From the NCBI GenBank assembly GCA_963831605.1, contig CAWHQR010000002.1, positions 124,001 to 188,000 on the forward strand: a stretch of DNA of 64,000 bases. The letters are read 5' to 3'. A program made the translations under genes and the position numbers. The stretch is from DASUPK01 sp963831605. GTDB taxonomy: Bacteria; Actinomycetota; Thermoleophilia; Solirubrobacterales; 70-9. This document shows, in pieces, positions 16,039 to 23,626 of this stretch; position 1 is the first letter of the stretch, and every line of letters starts with the position of its first letter. Under the pieces are notes generated by a model, which worked only from the letters and a program-made list of their open reading frames with translations, was not told where the DNA came from and did no database searches.

Positions 16039-17025
16039 TTATGGGGTTGAGTGGGCCGCCGCGGAGCGCGGGGCCTGGGTCGAAAGTGCTGAGAGCCGCT
16101 CGCAGGAGTCCCAGAGCAGCCGGCGCTGGGATTCCGTCTCGAGGGTGCCTGGCAGGCGGTGCTCGGTCCGGCGAATCCGGTCGTGCCAGAACCCGCCGCC
16201 GCTGGAGCGGGGAAGGGACGTCGTTGCGAGCCAGACGATCGTGTCGGCTCCCTCGCGTGGCGAGCGCAGCACAGGGCGCATCAGCTGCTCGAAGCGGGGC
16301 AGGGATCGGCGGAGCCCCGGCGTCGCGACCCAGCCTGGGTGCATCGAATGGAAGAGGAAGCCATCCGAGCCGTGATGCTCTGCCCAGAGCCGGTTGAGGA
16401 TCACCTGGATGCGCTTGGTGTGGGCGTAGGCGCGAGATCCGTCGTAGCGCTCACGCTGCAGCTCGAGATCGTCGGCCCGCAGGCGGGCCGTGTACATGCC
16501 GCCCGAGGAGACGGTGATCACCCGGGGGGTCGGGGTGGCCGCCAGGGCCGGAAGGAGCAGCGAGGTGAGCAGGAACGGGCCGAGGACGTTGGTGGCGAAG
16601 GTCAGCTCGGTGCCTTCCGAGGTCTGTTGCCGGGACGGAGGAAGGACTCCGGCGTTGTTGACCAGGACGTCGAGGCGCTCGCGGCGTGCCAAAAAGCTTT
16701 CGCTGAACCGACGCACGTCGGCGAGCAGGGAGAGGTCGCACGTCTCCGAGTGGAGTCGGCTCTCGGCGCCGGGCATGCTGACGGCCAGCCGCCCGATCGC
16801 CTCGCGCGTTCTGCCGGGATCGCGGCCCAGCAGATGCACCGTCGCGCCCGCCAGCAGCAGTCCCTCTGCGGCGGCTTCGCCGATGCCTGAGGTCCCTCCG
16901 GTGACCAGCGCCGTCTGGCCGTGGAGCGATCCTCCGATAGCGCTCGCCCAGCCCAGCCCGCGAAGCCTGTACCCGAGCCGCGAATAGCCCGGGATCACCG
17001 ACAGGTCAAGAGTCCGGTCGAGCAC
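16039..17025 (-). CDS. SDR family oxidoreductase (DHRS12-like)
   Basis: A 328-residue short-chain dehydrogenase. The N-terminal extension VLDRTLDLSVIPGYSRLGYR is typical of DHRS12-like members. TALVTGGTSGIGEAAAEGL binds the cofactor, NNAGVL is the structural motif, and the active-site region contains SSGGMYTARLRADDL with the Ser, followed by YAHTKRIQ giving the Tyr-x-x-x-Lys. GTG 17025 leaves the operator repeats upstream of the gene; TTG 17058 would place the start inside them. Neither has a clear ribosome binding site. It heads the minus-strand light cassette and faces the B12-dependent regulator. Confidence 0.82.
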   Translation of the reverse strand: MLDRTLDLSVIPGYSRLGYRLRGLGWASAIGGSLHGQTALVTGGTSGIGEAAAEGLLLAGATVHLLGRDPGRTREAIGRLAVSMPGAESRLHSETCDLSLLADVRRFSESFLARRERLDVLVNNAGVLPPSRQQTSEGTELTFATNVLGPFLLTSLLLPALAATPTPRVITVSSGGMYTARLRADDLELQRERYDGSRAYAHTKRIQVILNRLWAEHHGSDGFLFHSMHPGWVATPGLRRSLPRFEQLMRPVLRSPREGADTIVWLATTSLPRSSGGGFWHDRIRRTEHRLPGTLETESQRRLLWDSCERLSALSTQAPRSAAAHSTP

Positions 17026-17040
17026 GGGGCTGCAAGCTGT

Positions 17041-17073
17041 TTGTCGAGTGGTTGTCAAGATTCTGTCTAAGGT
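17041..17073. promoter_or_regulatory. CarH/LitR-type operator, array 1
   Basis: Three contiguous 11-bp direct repeats: TTGTCGAGTGG, TTGTCAAGATT, CTGTCTAAGGT. Each fits nTGTnnAn, the reverse complement of the nTnnACAn half-site known for CarH-family repressors, which bind head-to-tail repeats of 11 bp. The array lies between the divergent SDR and MerR genes, in the likely 5' leader of the SDR transcript. Confidence 0.68.
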
Positions 17074-17084
17074 CTGAGGCGTGG

Positions 17085-17113
17085 CTTATAGCAGGTGTAT
17101 GCGGTACTGTCCA
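17085..17113 (-). promoter_or_regulatory. Candidate promoter of the SDR-SRPBCC-FAD-DUF1365 operon
   Basis: On the minus strand, TGGACA (plus 17108-17113) and TATAAG (plus 17085-17090) are separated by exactly 17 nt, a good housekeeping-sigma promoter in a GC-rich genome. The -35 box lies inside the first repeat of operator array 2, the arrangement expected for repression by occlusion. Confidence 0.55.
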
Positions 17114-17139
17114 GATTCCGTCTAATGTTCGTCACGACC
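17107..17139. promoter_or_regulatory. CarH/LitR-type operator, array 2
   Basis: Three 11-bp units: CTGTCCAGATT, CCGTCTAATGT and a weaker TCGTCACGACC. The first two match units 2 and 3 of array 1 in 18 of 22 positions and lie 55 bp (5 x 11) from them, so both arrays share one helical phase. The last unit ends just before the MerR ATG at 17142. Confidence 0.6.
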
Positions 17140-17141
17140 AG

Positions 17142-18029
17142 ATGACCCCAAATACCGGTCCGCGCCTGCGCATCGGCGAGCTCAGCCGCCGCACCGGCGT
17201 ACGTGCCGACACGCTGCGGGCCTGGGAGCGGCGCTACGGGCTGCTCCATCCGGAGCGCACTGAGGGCGGCTTCCGTCTCTATGGGAGTGCCGACGAGGCA
17301 CGGGTGCGCGCGATGAAGGCGCGCATCGAGGCCGGGGTTTCGGCGGCCGAGGCGGCGCGGCTGACCGTGTCCTCCGCTCCGGCGATCGTCGCCGGACGTA
17401 AGAACTCCGCCGAAGGCGAGCCGCTCGCCGCCAGCGCCGACGCGCTGCGCGCCGCTCTCGAGGCGTTCGACGACTCCGGCGCCAACGCCATCCTCGACGA
17501 TGCACTTTCACGGCTCACCCTCGAAACGGTCGCGGAGGGTGTCGTCCTACCCGCGATGCGGCAGATCGGCAGTCGCTGGGAGAGCGGCGACGTCAGCGTC
17601 GCGCAGGAACACTTCGCGACCGGCGTGATCCGCGGCAGGCTCCTCTCAGTCGCCCGTAACTGGGGAGCGGGCGCTGGCCCGCTGGCGCTGCTCGCCGCAC
17701 CGCCCGGAGAGAGCCACGACCTGGGCCTGATCAGCTTCGGCGTGGTGCTGCACGCACGCGGCTGGCGAATCACCTATCTGGGTCCCGACACCCCCATCGA
17801 CACCATCGCGCAGGCGGTCGGCGATCTGCATCCGGACGCGGTCGTGCTCGCGGCGCTCGACCCTGAGCCGTTCGAAGCGGCGGCCGGGGAGCTCACGGCT
17901 CTCGCGTCAGGCGGCAGGCTGCTGATCGCCGGTGCGGGCGCCTCCACAGAGCTGGCGGAGCGGCTGGGAGCTCGAGTCCTCGACGAGGATCCGGTGGGCG
18001 CCGCGCGGCAGCTCAGCGCGCCGGCATGA
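17142..18029 (+). CDS. B12-binding MerR-family photoreceptor regulator (CarH/LitR-like)
   Basis: A 295-residue protein. Residues 9-75 are a MerR winged helix (LRIGELSRRTGVRADTLRAW, GGFRLYG). Residues 95-175 are the four-helix cap and 180-290 the Rossmann cobalamin-binding domain. The CarH signatures are present with correct spacing: W146-x9-E156-H157 and E190-S-H192-D-L-G195. The 35-residue distance H157-H192 equals that between the corresponding residues of Thermus CarH. H192 would be the lower cobalt ligand. The residue after W146 is Glu147, where Thermus CarH has the His that forms the bis-His light state. It probably represses the divergent genes in the dark using adenosylcobalamin. Confidence 0.88.
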   Translation: MTPNTGPRLRIGELSRRTGVRADTLRAWERRYGLLHPERTEGGFRLYGSADEARVRAMKARIEAGVSAAEAARLTVSSAPAIVAGRKNSAEGEPLAASADALRAALEAFDDSGANAILDDALSRLTLETVAEGVVLPAMRQIGSRWESGDVSVAQEHFATGVIRGRLLSVARNWGAGAGPLALLAAPPGESHDLGLISFGVVLHARGWRITYLGPDTPIDTIAQAVGDLHPDAVVLAALDPEPFEAAAGELTALASGGRLLIAGAGASTELAERLGARVLDEDPVGAARQLSAPA

Positions 18030-18034
18030 CCCGG

Positions 18035-19372
18035 TCATCTCCGGGTGCCCAGCCGATCGGGGTCGACCACGGGATCGGGATAGCCCAGTGCGTGACGCAG
18101 GCCCGGGTCGAGCCGCCACGGCTCATGGATGGCCCTGCCCTCGATCCGGGCGAGCTCGGGGACGTGTCGCCGCACATAGGACCCCTCCGGGTCGAAGCGC
18201 CGTGCCTGGCGCAGCGGATTGAGCACCCGGTTCGGACGAGTGTCGTTTCCCGTTCCCGCGACCCATTGCCAGTTGCCGACGTTGTTGGCGAGGTCGGCGT
18301 CGACGAGAAGCCGCTCGAAGTGGGCTGCGCCTTCCCGCCAGTCGAGCCCCAGCGTCTTCGTCAGGAAGGAACCGACGATCAGCCGGGACCGGTTCGGCAT
18401 GAAGCCCTCGGCCTCGAGTTGACGCATCCCGGCGTCGACTATCGGGACACCGGTGAGCCCGCTGCGCCAGGCCTCCAAGAGCTCGGGGTCTCGGCGCCAG
18501 CGCCGGCGGGCGCGCCGGTAGTCTCGGCGTGGCAGATCCGGCCTGGCCGCGAGCACCTGATGATGGAAATCCCGCCAGCAGAGCTGCCGAAGGAAGGATT
18601 CGCCACCGGGGCGCCCGCGCGCGCGGGCGAAGAGCTCGCCGGGCGAGAGGCAGCCCAGGTGCAGATACGGGCTGAGCCGAGATCCGGGAGGAGGTTCGAG
18701 TGGCTCGTCGCGCCCGTACTCCAAGAGGCCACCCCCGCGCAGCCAGCTCTCGACCCGGCGCCGTCCGGCGGTCTCCCCGCCGGCCGGCAGGCCCGGCGCG
18801 GGCTTCGACCGAGCCAGCCGGCGGTGCGCAGGGATTCTCCCCACCGCCTGCCCGGTCGGCATCCGCAGGACGCGCGGGGCGGCGAGCGCCCTCGGACGCG
18901 CCCGCGACCGCCACGCGCGCCAGTACGGGGTGAAGACTCGATAGTGGTCGCCGCCGGCGGGTACGAGCTCCCCGGGTGGGACGACGGTGATCCCGGAGAA
19001 CGCTCGCAGCGTGATCCCGGCTTCCCCGCAGGCCCGCTCGAGTCGCGCCTGCCGCTGGTGGGCGTAGGCGCTGACGTCCTCCGCGACGTGGATCGCGTCG
19101 GCTCCCGAGTGGCGGGCCACGTCGAGCGCCTGCTTCACCGGATCGCCTCGCCGAATCAGCAGCTTCGCGCCGCGCTCCCGGAGCGAGCGGTCGAGATCGC
19201 GAAGGGAGTCGAGCAGGAAGCCGATCCGGTTAGGGGTTCCGCTCCGGCCCGAGAGCAGCGCGTCGTCGAAGACGAAGAGGGGGACGAGGTCCCCCCGCCG
19301 CGCGGCCGCGGCCAGCGCCGGGTTGTCGCGAATACGCAGATCCCGGGTGAAGAGAACGACGGTGAGGGGCAT
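18035..19372 (-). CDS. Deoxyribodipyrimidine photolyase (class I-type)
   Basis: A 445-residue cryptochrome/photolyase family protein that repairs UV-induced pyrimidine dimers using light. PLTVVLFTRDLRIRDNPAL opens the antenna-binding Rossmann domain. The helical FAD domain includes RLSPYLHLGCLSPGELF, LCWRDFHHQVL, GVPIVDAGMRQLEAEGFMPN and NNVGNWQWVAGTGNDTRP, all strongly conserved in class I enzymes. ATG 19372 fits the family N-terminus. The start codon shares CATG with the divergent gene. It is convergent with the B12 regulator 5 bp away, consistent with the usual light-regulated photolyase neighbourhood. Confidence 0.92.
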   Translation of the reverse strand: MPLTVVLFTRDLRIRDNPALAAAARRGDLVPLFVFDDALLSGRSGTPNRIGFLLDSLRDLDRSLRERGAKLLIRRGDPVKQALDVARHSGADAIHVAEDVSAYAHQRQARLERACGEAGITLRAFSGITVVPPGELVPAGGDHYRVFTPYWRAWRSRARPRALAAPRVLRMPTGQAVGRIPAHRRLARSKPAPGLPAGGETAGRRRVESWLRGGGLLEYGRDEPLEPPPGSRLSPYLHLGCLSPGELFARARGRPGGESFLRQLCWRDFHHQVLAARPDLPRRDYRRARRRWRRDPELLEAWRSGLTGVPIVDAGMRQLEAEGFMPNRSRLIVGSFLTKTLGLDWREGAAHFERLLVDADLANNVGNWQWVAGTGNDTRPNRVLNPLRQARRFDPEGSYVRRHVPELARIEGRAIHEPWRLDPGLRHALGYPDPVVDPDRLGTRR

Positions 19373-20912
19373 GGCAGGCGAGGCTAGTCGTCCCGCGGAG
19401 GGCCGTCCCGCCCTGGTCACCGGGGCCACCGGCTTCATCGGCCGGAGGCTGGCGATCGCGCTCGCCGAGCGGGGTTGGCGGGTCCGCTGCCTCGTCCGCG
19501 ACGCCGGTCGCGCTCGCGACCTGGCGGATCGCGGCTTCGAGATCCGGGAGGGGGACGTGCTCGATCCCGGATCGCTGGAGGGCGCGGGGAGCGGGGTGGA
19601 GGTGGCCTACTACCTCGTCCACGCAATGGGCCGCGGAGGAAGCGGCGACTTCGAGGAGCGCGAGCAAAGCGCCGCCCAGAACTTCGGCGAGATGGCGAAG
19701 CGCGAGGGAGTCGAGCGAATGGTCTACCTCGGCGGGCTCGGGGACGAGCCGCGCTCCAAGCACCTGCGGAGCCGCCAGCGGACGGCGGAGCTGCTCGCGG
19801 AGCATGGCCCCCCACTCACGTACTTCCGGGCCGGAATGGTGGTCGGCGCCGGCAGCGAGTCCTACCGGACGCTCCGCTACCTGGTGCAGCGCCTGCCGGC
19901 GATGATCGCGCCGGCCTGGCTCAAGACGCCGACCCAGCCGATCGCTGTGCACGACGTGATCGAGTACCTCGTCGCGGCCCCGAACGTCGTCCCCGCGGGT
20001 GGTGCCGAGATCCAGATCGGAGGGCCGGACGTCCTCTCTTACGGGGACATGCTGGATCGGATGGCGGAAGCTCTCGGCATCAGGCCGCGCCGCAGAGTTC
20101 CGGTTCCGCTGCTCACCCCCTGGCTCTCCTCGCTCTGGATCGGGTTGGTCACGCCGGTGGATGCCGGGGTCGCGCGACCCCTCGTCGAGGGGCTCTCGAC
20201 CCCTACGGTCGTCACCGACCCGGCCGGGATGGCCGCGTTCGACCTCGCCCCCACGGGAATCAACGAGGCCCTCCGGCTCGCGCTGGCGGAGGACCCCGAG
20301 GTGGCGCCGGTTCACCGGGTCGGCGTCCGCCTGCTTCCGGAGGATCGCTACCGCGTTCCGGTTACCGGACCAGTGGAGAGCACCAACAAGGCCGAGCTGC
20401 AGGTGCCGGCGCGCTCGGGCGCCGTGCCCGGGCCGGTGCAGATCGAGGAACTGGGCCGCGGCTACTGGGAGTTCGTCGCGAGACGGTCGCTGGGAATCTT
20501 CCGCGCAACCGAGGGCGAGGAGGGAAGGATCCGGATAATTGTCAGGGGCACTTCGCTTGATCTACTGCGCTTCGACCCTCCCCGTTACGAGTCCCGTGAG
20601 GACGGCGCGTCTGTCACCTGGCCCATCGCGGGAGGCGCGCTGACGCTTCCGGAGGGTCAGGGGCGTGGCTTCCTGCGCTTCACGGTGACGCGCACGGAAG
20701 GCGATGCGAATACGACCACGCTTCGCGCTGCCATGGAGGTGAGGGGCTTCTACCCATCGCTACGAGGGAGGGGGACCCTGGCGCCGGCCGGCGCCCTCTT
20801 CTACTCGCTCACCCAACGGGTCTTCCATCGCGCAATGACCCGCGCGTACCTTCGGTCGCTCGGCAGGACAGCGACGTTGTCGCCCCGGCATCGCGTCCAG
20901 GCCACCGGATAG
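19371..20912 (+). CDS. NAD(P)H-binding SDR protein with DUF2867-like C-terminus
   Basis: A 513-residue protein. Residues 10-300 form an atypical/extended SDR: PALVTGATGFIGRRLA for nucleotide binding, LVHAMGRGGSGDFEERE and RMVYLGGLG after it, and IGGPDVLSYGDMLDRMAE in the substrate lobe. The C-terminal 170 residues contain GRGYWEFVARRSLGIFRATE and a beta-rich segment like DUF2867/SRPBCC domains. Such fusions occur beside photolyase and LitR genes. ATG 19371 is preferred to the earlier GTG/TTG because it avoids overlap with the photolyase. The substrate is unknown. Confidence 0.8.
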   Translation: MAGEASRPAEGRPALVTGATGFIGRRLAIALAERGWRVRCLVRDAGRARDLADRGFEIREGDVLDPGSLEGAGSGVEVAYYLVHAMGRGGSGDFEEREQSAAQNFGEMAKREGVERMVYLGGLGDEPRSKHLRSRQRTAELLAEHGPPLTYFRAGMVVGAGSESYRTLRYLVQRLPAMIAPAWLKTPTQPIAVHDVIEYLVAAPNVVPAGGAEIQIGGPDVLSYGDMLDRMAEALGIRPRRRVPVPLLTPWLSSLWIGLVTPVDAGVARPLVEGLSTPTVVTDPAGMAAFDLAPTGINEALRLALAEDPEVAPVHRVGVRLLPEDRYRVPVTGPVESTNKAELQVPARSGAVPGPVQIEELGRGYWEFVARRSLGIFRATEGEEGRIRIIVRGTSLDLLRFDPPRYESREDGASVTWPIAGGALTLPEGQGRGFLRFTVTRTEGDANTTTLRAAMEVRGFYPSLRGRGTLAPAGALFYSLTQRVFHRAMTRAYLRSLGRTATLSPRHRVQATG

Positions 20913-20922
20913 CGTCGGAGCC

Positions 20923-21301
20923 ATGAACCCACGAACCGCGGTGATCCTGGCCGGTGTTGCGCTCGTTGTCGGCGTCGTCGGCCTTGTGATCGGAATCAGC
21001 GCCAAGAACGGCAACAAGAGCGATGAGCACATCTCGCAGGTCGCTCAACAGCAACTCGAGCAGCAGCTGGGCAGCACGGCCTCGCAGGTCCAGGGTCAGG
21101 TCAAGGCCCAGGGCGCCAAGGCGGCCGAGACGGCCACCAGCGTCGACAAGCAGCTGCGCTCGCTGCAGACCTCGGTGAATGCGGTGCAGAACAGCGTCAA
21201 CACCCTGAACACGACCGACGGCGACGCAGGCGACGGACATCAAGAACCTGCAGAAACAGGTCGACAAGCTCGATACCAGGGTGAGCAACCTCGGCGGCTA
21301 G
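20923..21301 (+). pseudogene. Membrane-anchored coiled-coil protein, apparent frameshift
   Basis: The protein begins with one membrane segment (AVILAGVALVVGVVGLVIGI) followed by a Gln/Ser-rich coiled coil (LRSLQTSVNAVQNSVNTLN). Just after that the frame turns into non-coiled sequence and would run to 21480. In the +1 frame the heptad pattern resumes as ATDIKNLQKQVDKLDTRVSN and ends at TAG 21299-21301, shortly before a strong hairpin terminator. One extra base around 21212-21230 accounts for this. I report the restored extent. It may be an assembly error; a family name was not recognised. Confidence 0.6.
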
Positions 21302-21332
21302 CCGGCGTCGCTCCTTTCAATCCCCAGATGCA

Positions 21333-21364
21333 CGAAGGGCCGCCTCCTGAGAGGCGGCCCTTCG
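21333..21364. terminator. Strong hairpin terminator, probably bidirectional
   Basis: A perfect 14-bp stem (arms 21333-21346 and 21351-21364) with a CTGA loop follows the restored stop of the coiled-coil gene. The U-tract is weak on the plus strand (TTCGCATTT). The rest of 21365-21632 holds no convincing gene apart from the leader-like element at 21515-21586. Confidence 0.7.
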
Positions 21365-21514
21365 CATTTGACGCGGTGATGTGCGAGCTGGGGATTTGCG
21401 GCGGGGCGGGACGTCTCCCACCTCCCTTCGCTCGCCGGTGCCCGGGTTGGATTCCGCCGGACGGCCGCGTGCCGTCCTGACGGCCCCTTGGGCCCTACGT
21501 ACTAGCGCCCAGGC

Positions 21515-21559
21515 CTAGCGGCCCTGCACCTCCAGAGTCCCGTCAAGCAATGAATTCAA
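21515..21559 (-). other. Possible 14-codon leader ORF with hairpin-displayed Shine-Dalgarno
   Basis: On the minus strand a full AAAGGAGG (plus 21570-21577) lies in the loop of a GGACCA/TGGTCC hairpin (21564-21586). Ten bases on, TTG 21559 opens a frame encoding NSLLDGTLEVQGR and a stop at 21515. Several short GC hairpins follow. No downstream gene is evident on this strand before the terminator. It could be a leader peptide, small RNA or chance; low confidence. Confidence 0.22.
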
Positions 21560-21632
21560 GTTAGGACCACCTCCTTTCTCTGGTCCCACTATTCAAGCAT
21601 GTGCTCCGGCCGTGGCTAAAGTCCTCGTCCAG

Positions 21633-22109
21633 ATGAAGCGCCTCCGCTGCCTCTGGCTCGTCCTCCCGACCGCCGTGCTCGCGGCGGCGGCCGTTGGATG
21701 TGGGGGTGGTGGAAAGCAGCAGGTGACCGCCGCGGAGCTCCAGCAGCAGGCCGATCAGGCCTGCCGGACCGAGCAGCAGAAGTTCCGGCAGATTCAGGCC
21801 ACCCCGCCGGCGAATGCCTCCGACGCGGTGGACCAGACGAAGGCGCTGATCACGGTCGCCGAGACTGCGAGCTCCACGATCGACGGCCTGGAACCGCCGT
21901 CCGAGCTTCAGGGGGAGCTCGACGCCTACCTGAGCGCTCGCGGGAGGGCGATCGACGAGATGAAGAAGGGGCAGGACGCGGCCGACAACCAGGACTCCCA
22001 GGCATACGGGGCGGCCCAGGCCGCGGTCACGAAGAGCGCTCACGAGCGGAGCAAGTTGGCCGATTCACTCGGCCTCAAGGTGTGCAGCTCGAACGCGAAC
22101 GCCGTCTGA
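21633..22109 (+). CDS. Putative lipoprotein of unknown function
   Basis: A 158-residue exported protein. ATG 21633 gives a clean lipoprotein signal: MKRLRC, a hydrophobic core, then the lipobox AAVGC with the Cys at about residue 23, followed by a Gly linker. The mature part is Gln/Ala-rich and helical (TAAELQQQADQACRTEQQKF) with two further Cys (positions about 43 and 152) that may form a disulfide. Such lipoproteins are abundant in Thermoleophilia and uncharacterised. Start 21612 (GTG) is possible but would spoil the signal peptide. Confidence 0.65.
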   Translation: MKRLRCLWLVLPTAVLAAAAVGCGGGGKQQVTAAELQQQADQACRTEQQKFRQIQATPPANASDAVDQTKALITVAETASSTIDGLEPPSELQGELDAYLSARGRAIDEMKKGQDAADNQDSQAYGAAQAAVTKSAHERSKLADSLGLKVCSSNANAV

Positions 22110-22118
22110 GTCGGCCCG

Positions 22119-22508
22119 CTAGGACTCGGTCTCGGAGAGGTAGGCGAAGCCGAGCGTCATCGCCAGATTGCTGAGCCCGGCGAACCAGAGCCCGGCGCGG
22201 GCGCCCGGCCGAGAGAAGGCCGGCGAGCGCGACCAGACGATGTCGGTCGCCAGCTCGGTTCCCCGTAGCCATGACAAAGCCCACCAATCCTTGGGGCGGT
22301 TGCGGCGGTAGGCCACCAGGTGTGCGGCCGCGAAGGTGAGCCAGATCGGCCCGCAGCGGCGAAACAGCTCCTTGGCGTCGTCCGAGGGCTCGTCATGGCC
22401 GAGCACCTTCAGGGTCTGGGAGGGGGCGAAGAGGGCTCCCGAGCCCAGCAGGAGGTCGAACGCGATCATGTTCCGGTTGGTCCGGCGGAGCTGCCCGTCG
22501 AGGCTCAC
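22119..22508 (-). CDS. Small membrane protein
   Basis: About 129 residues from GTG 22508; an ATG 11 codons upstream (22541) is also in frame. Hydrophobic stretches MIAFDLLLGSGALFAP, GPIWLTFAAAHLVAY and GLWFAGLSNLAMTLGFAYL suggest three to four membrane helices. The pattern with RCGPIWLTFAAAHLVAYRRN recalls small actinobacterial membrane proteins of unknown function. It is convergent with the lipoprotein gene, 9 bp apart, and divergent from the RpiR regulator. Confidence 0.6.
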   Translation of the reverse strand: MSLDGQLRRTNRNMIAFDLLLGSGALFAPSQTLKVLGHDEPSDDAKELFRRCGPIWLTFAAAHLVAYRRNRPKDWWALSWLRGTELATDIVWSRSPAFSRPGARAGLWFAGLSNLAMTLGFAYLSETES

Positions 22509-22577
22509 GGCGACGATCCAAGCACATTCGCGGGGAATCAAGAAGGGAAACCCAGGCGGGCAGCGAAATCATCGCCC

Positions 22578-23450
22578 GTGGCACGGACCGCGACAAAGAC
22601 TCATCCCGCTCGCAAGAGCCTCTCGGACTTCATCACCGAGCGCTTCGACGACTTCTCGCGCTCCCAGAAGGACGTGGCCCGCTACATCGTCGACCACCTC
22701 GACGAGGCGGCGTTCCAGACGGCCGAGGAGCTGGCGCGACGAGCGAACACCTCCTCGTCCACGGTCGTCCGCTTCTCCCAGGCCCTCGGCTTCGACGGAT
22801 ACCCCGAGCTGCAGCAGGCAGCGATCGAGGAGTACCGGCACAAGGTCGCCGAGGGTCAGCCGAAGGGCGGCAACGGGGGCAGCGGCGCGGCGGCACTCTT
22901 CAACTTCGACCACTCGGAGTTCGAGGCTTCACTCGGAGCCGACTACTCGAACATCGAGGAGACGGCGCGCAGCCTGACCCGCGAGCAGATCGAGGCCTCG
23001 GTCTCGGCGCTCGCGACCTCACGGCGTGTCCTGATCGTCGGCGTGGAGCAGATGGCGTTCTTCGCCAGCTACCTGCGTCACCTGTTGGGACTGCTCGACG
23101 TGCGCGCGGAGATCGTCGCCTCGCCGAGCCAGGACAACATCCAGAAGCTTTCGCGGATGGACGAGGACACCCTGCTGGTCGTGCTGACCGCGGGGCGTGC
23201 GCATCCGCTCATCCTGCGGGCCCTGAAGCTCGCCCGGCATCGCCGCGCGCGAACCATGTCGATCACCGACGCGACGCTCTCGGATGTTGCCGAGCACTCG
23301 GAGCTGATGCTCTATTACAGCTCGAACGGGCCGTCCTACATCCGCTCCAACGCGGCGCTGATGGGGCTTGTCCAGGCTCTCGCCCACGGGGTCTACTCCC
23401 GTGACGAGGCGGCGCACCGCGACCGCATCCGCGCCTTCAAGCTGAAATAG
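22578..23450 (+). CDS. MurR/RpiR family transcriptional regulator
   Basis: A 290-residue regulator from GTG 22578. The N-terminal HTH_6 domain spans about residues 10-90 (SLSDFITERFDDFSRSQKDV, then NTSSSTVVRFSQALGFDGYP as the recognition region). A SIS sugar-phosphate-binding domain follows from about 120 (SRRVLIVGVEQMAFFASYL, TLLVVLTAGRAHPLILRAL, MSITDATLSDVAEHSEL). Family members usually sense phosphosugars. No sugar gene is adjacent, so its regulon is unknown; pdxST downstream is a candidate only by position. The upstream open frame overlaps the divergent gene and is not coding. Confidence 0.85.
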   Translation: MARTATKTHPARKSLSDFITERFDDFSRSQKDVARYIVDHLDEAAFQTAEELARRANTSSSTVVRFSQALGFDGYPELQQAAIEEYRHKVAEGQPKGGNGGSGAAALFNFDHSEFEASLGADYSNIEETARSLTREQIEASVSALATSRRVLIVGVEQMAFFASYLRHLLGLLDVRAEIVASPSQDNIQKLSRMDEDTLLVVLTAGRAHPLILRALKLARHRRARTMSITDATLSDVAEHSELMLYYSSNGPSYIRSNAALMGLVQALAHGVYSRDEAAHRDRIRAFKLK

Positions 23451-23626
23451 CGCATGACTACAGGCCCGGGGGGCGATCCGGACCTGCAGCCGATATCGGG
23501 GTCCGGGGGAACCTGACCCCAAACTCAATACGCCTCCTCACCCACAGAACCCCCCCAACGGCGAGGTAGCAACAAGGTTGCCCGCCCATCACTCAGGCAA
23601 ACACGTCTCCCTTCTACTATGGGGGC

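Noticed and set aside
21564..21586. A 16S rRNA 3' end (GGACCACCTCCTTTCT)
   Set aside because: No other 16S sequence flanks it. It is simply the complement of a strong Shine-Dalgarno sequence in a hairpin.
22320..22577. N-terminal extension of the RpiR regulator
   Set aside because: It overlaps the divergent membrane gene and shows no family similarity; GTG 22578 gives the normal N-terminus.
23498..23520. Terminator hairpin GGGGTC/GACCCC before pdxS
   Set aside because: Only 6 bp of stem and no U-tract; too weak to call.
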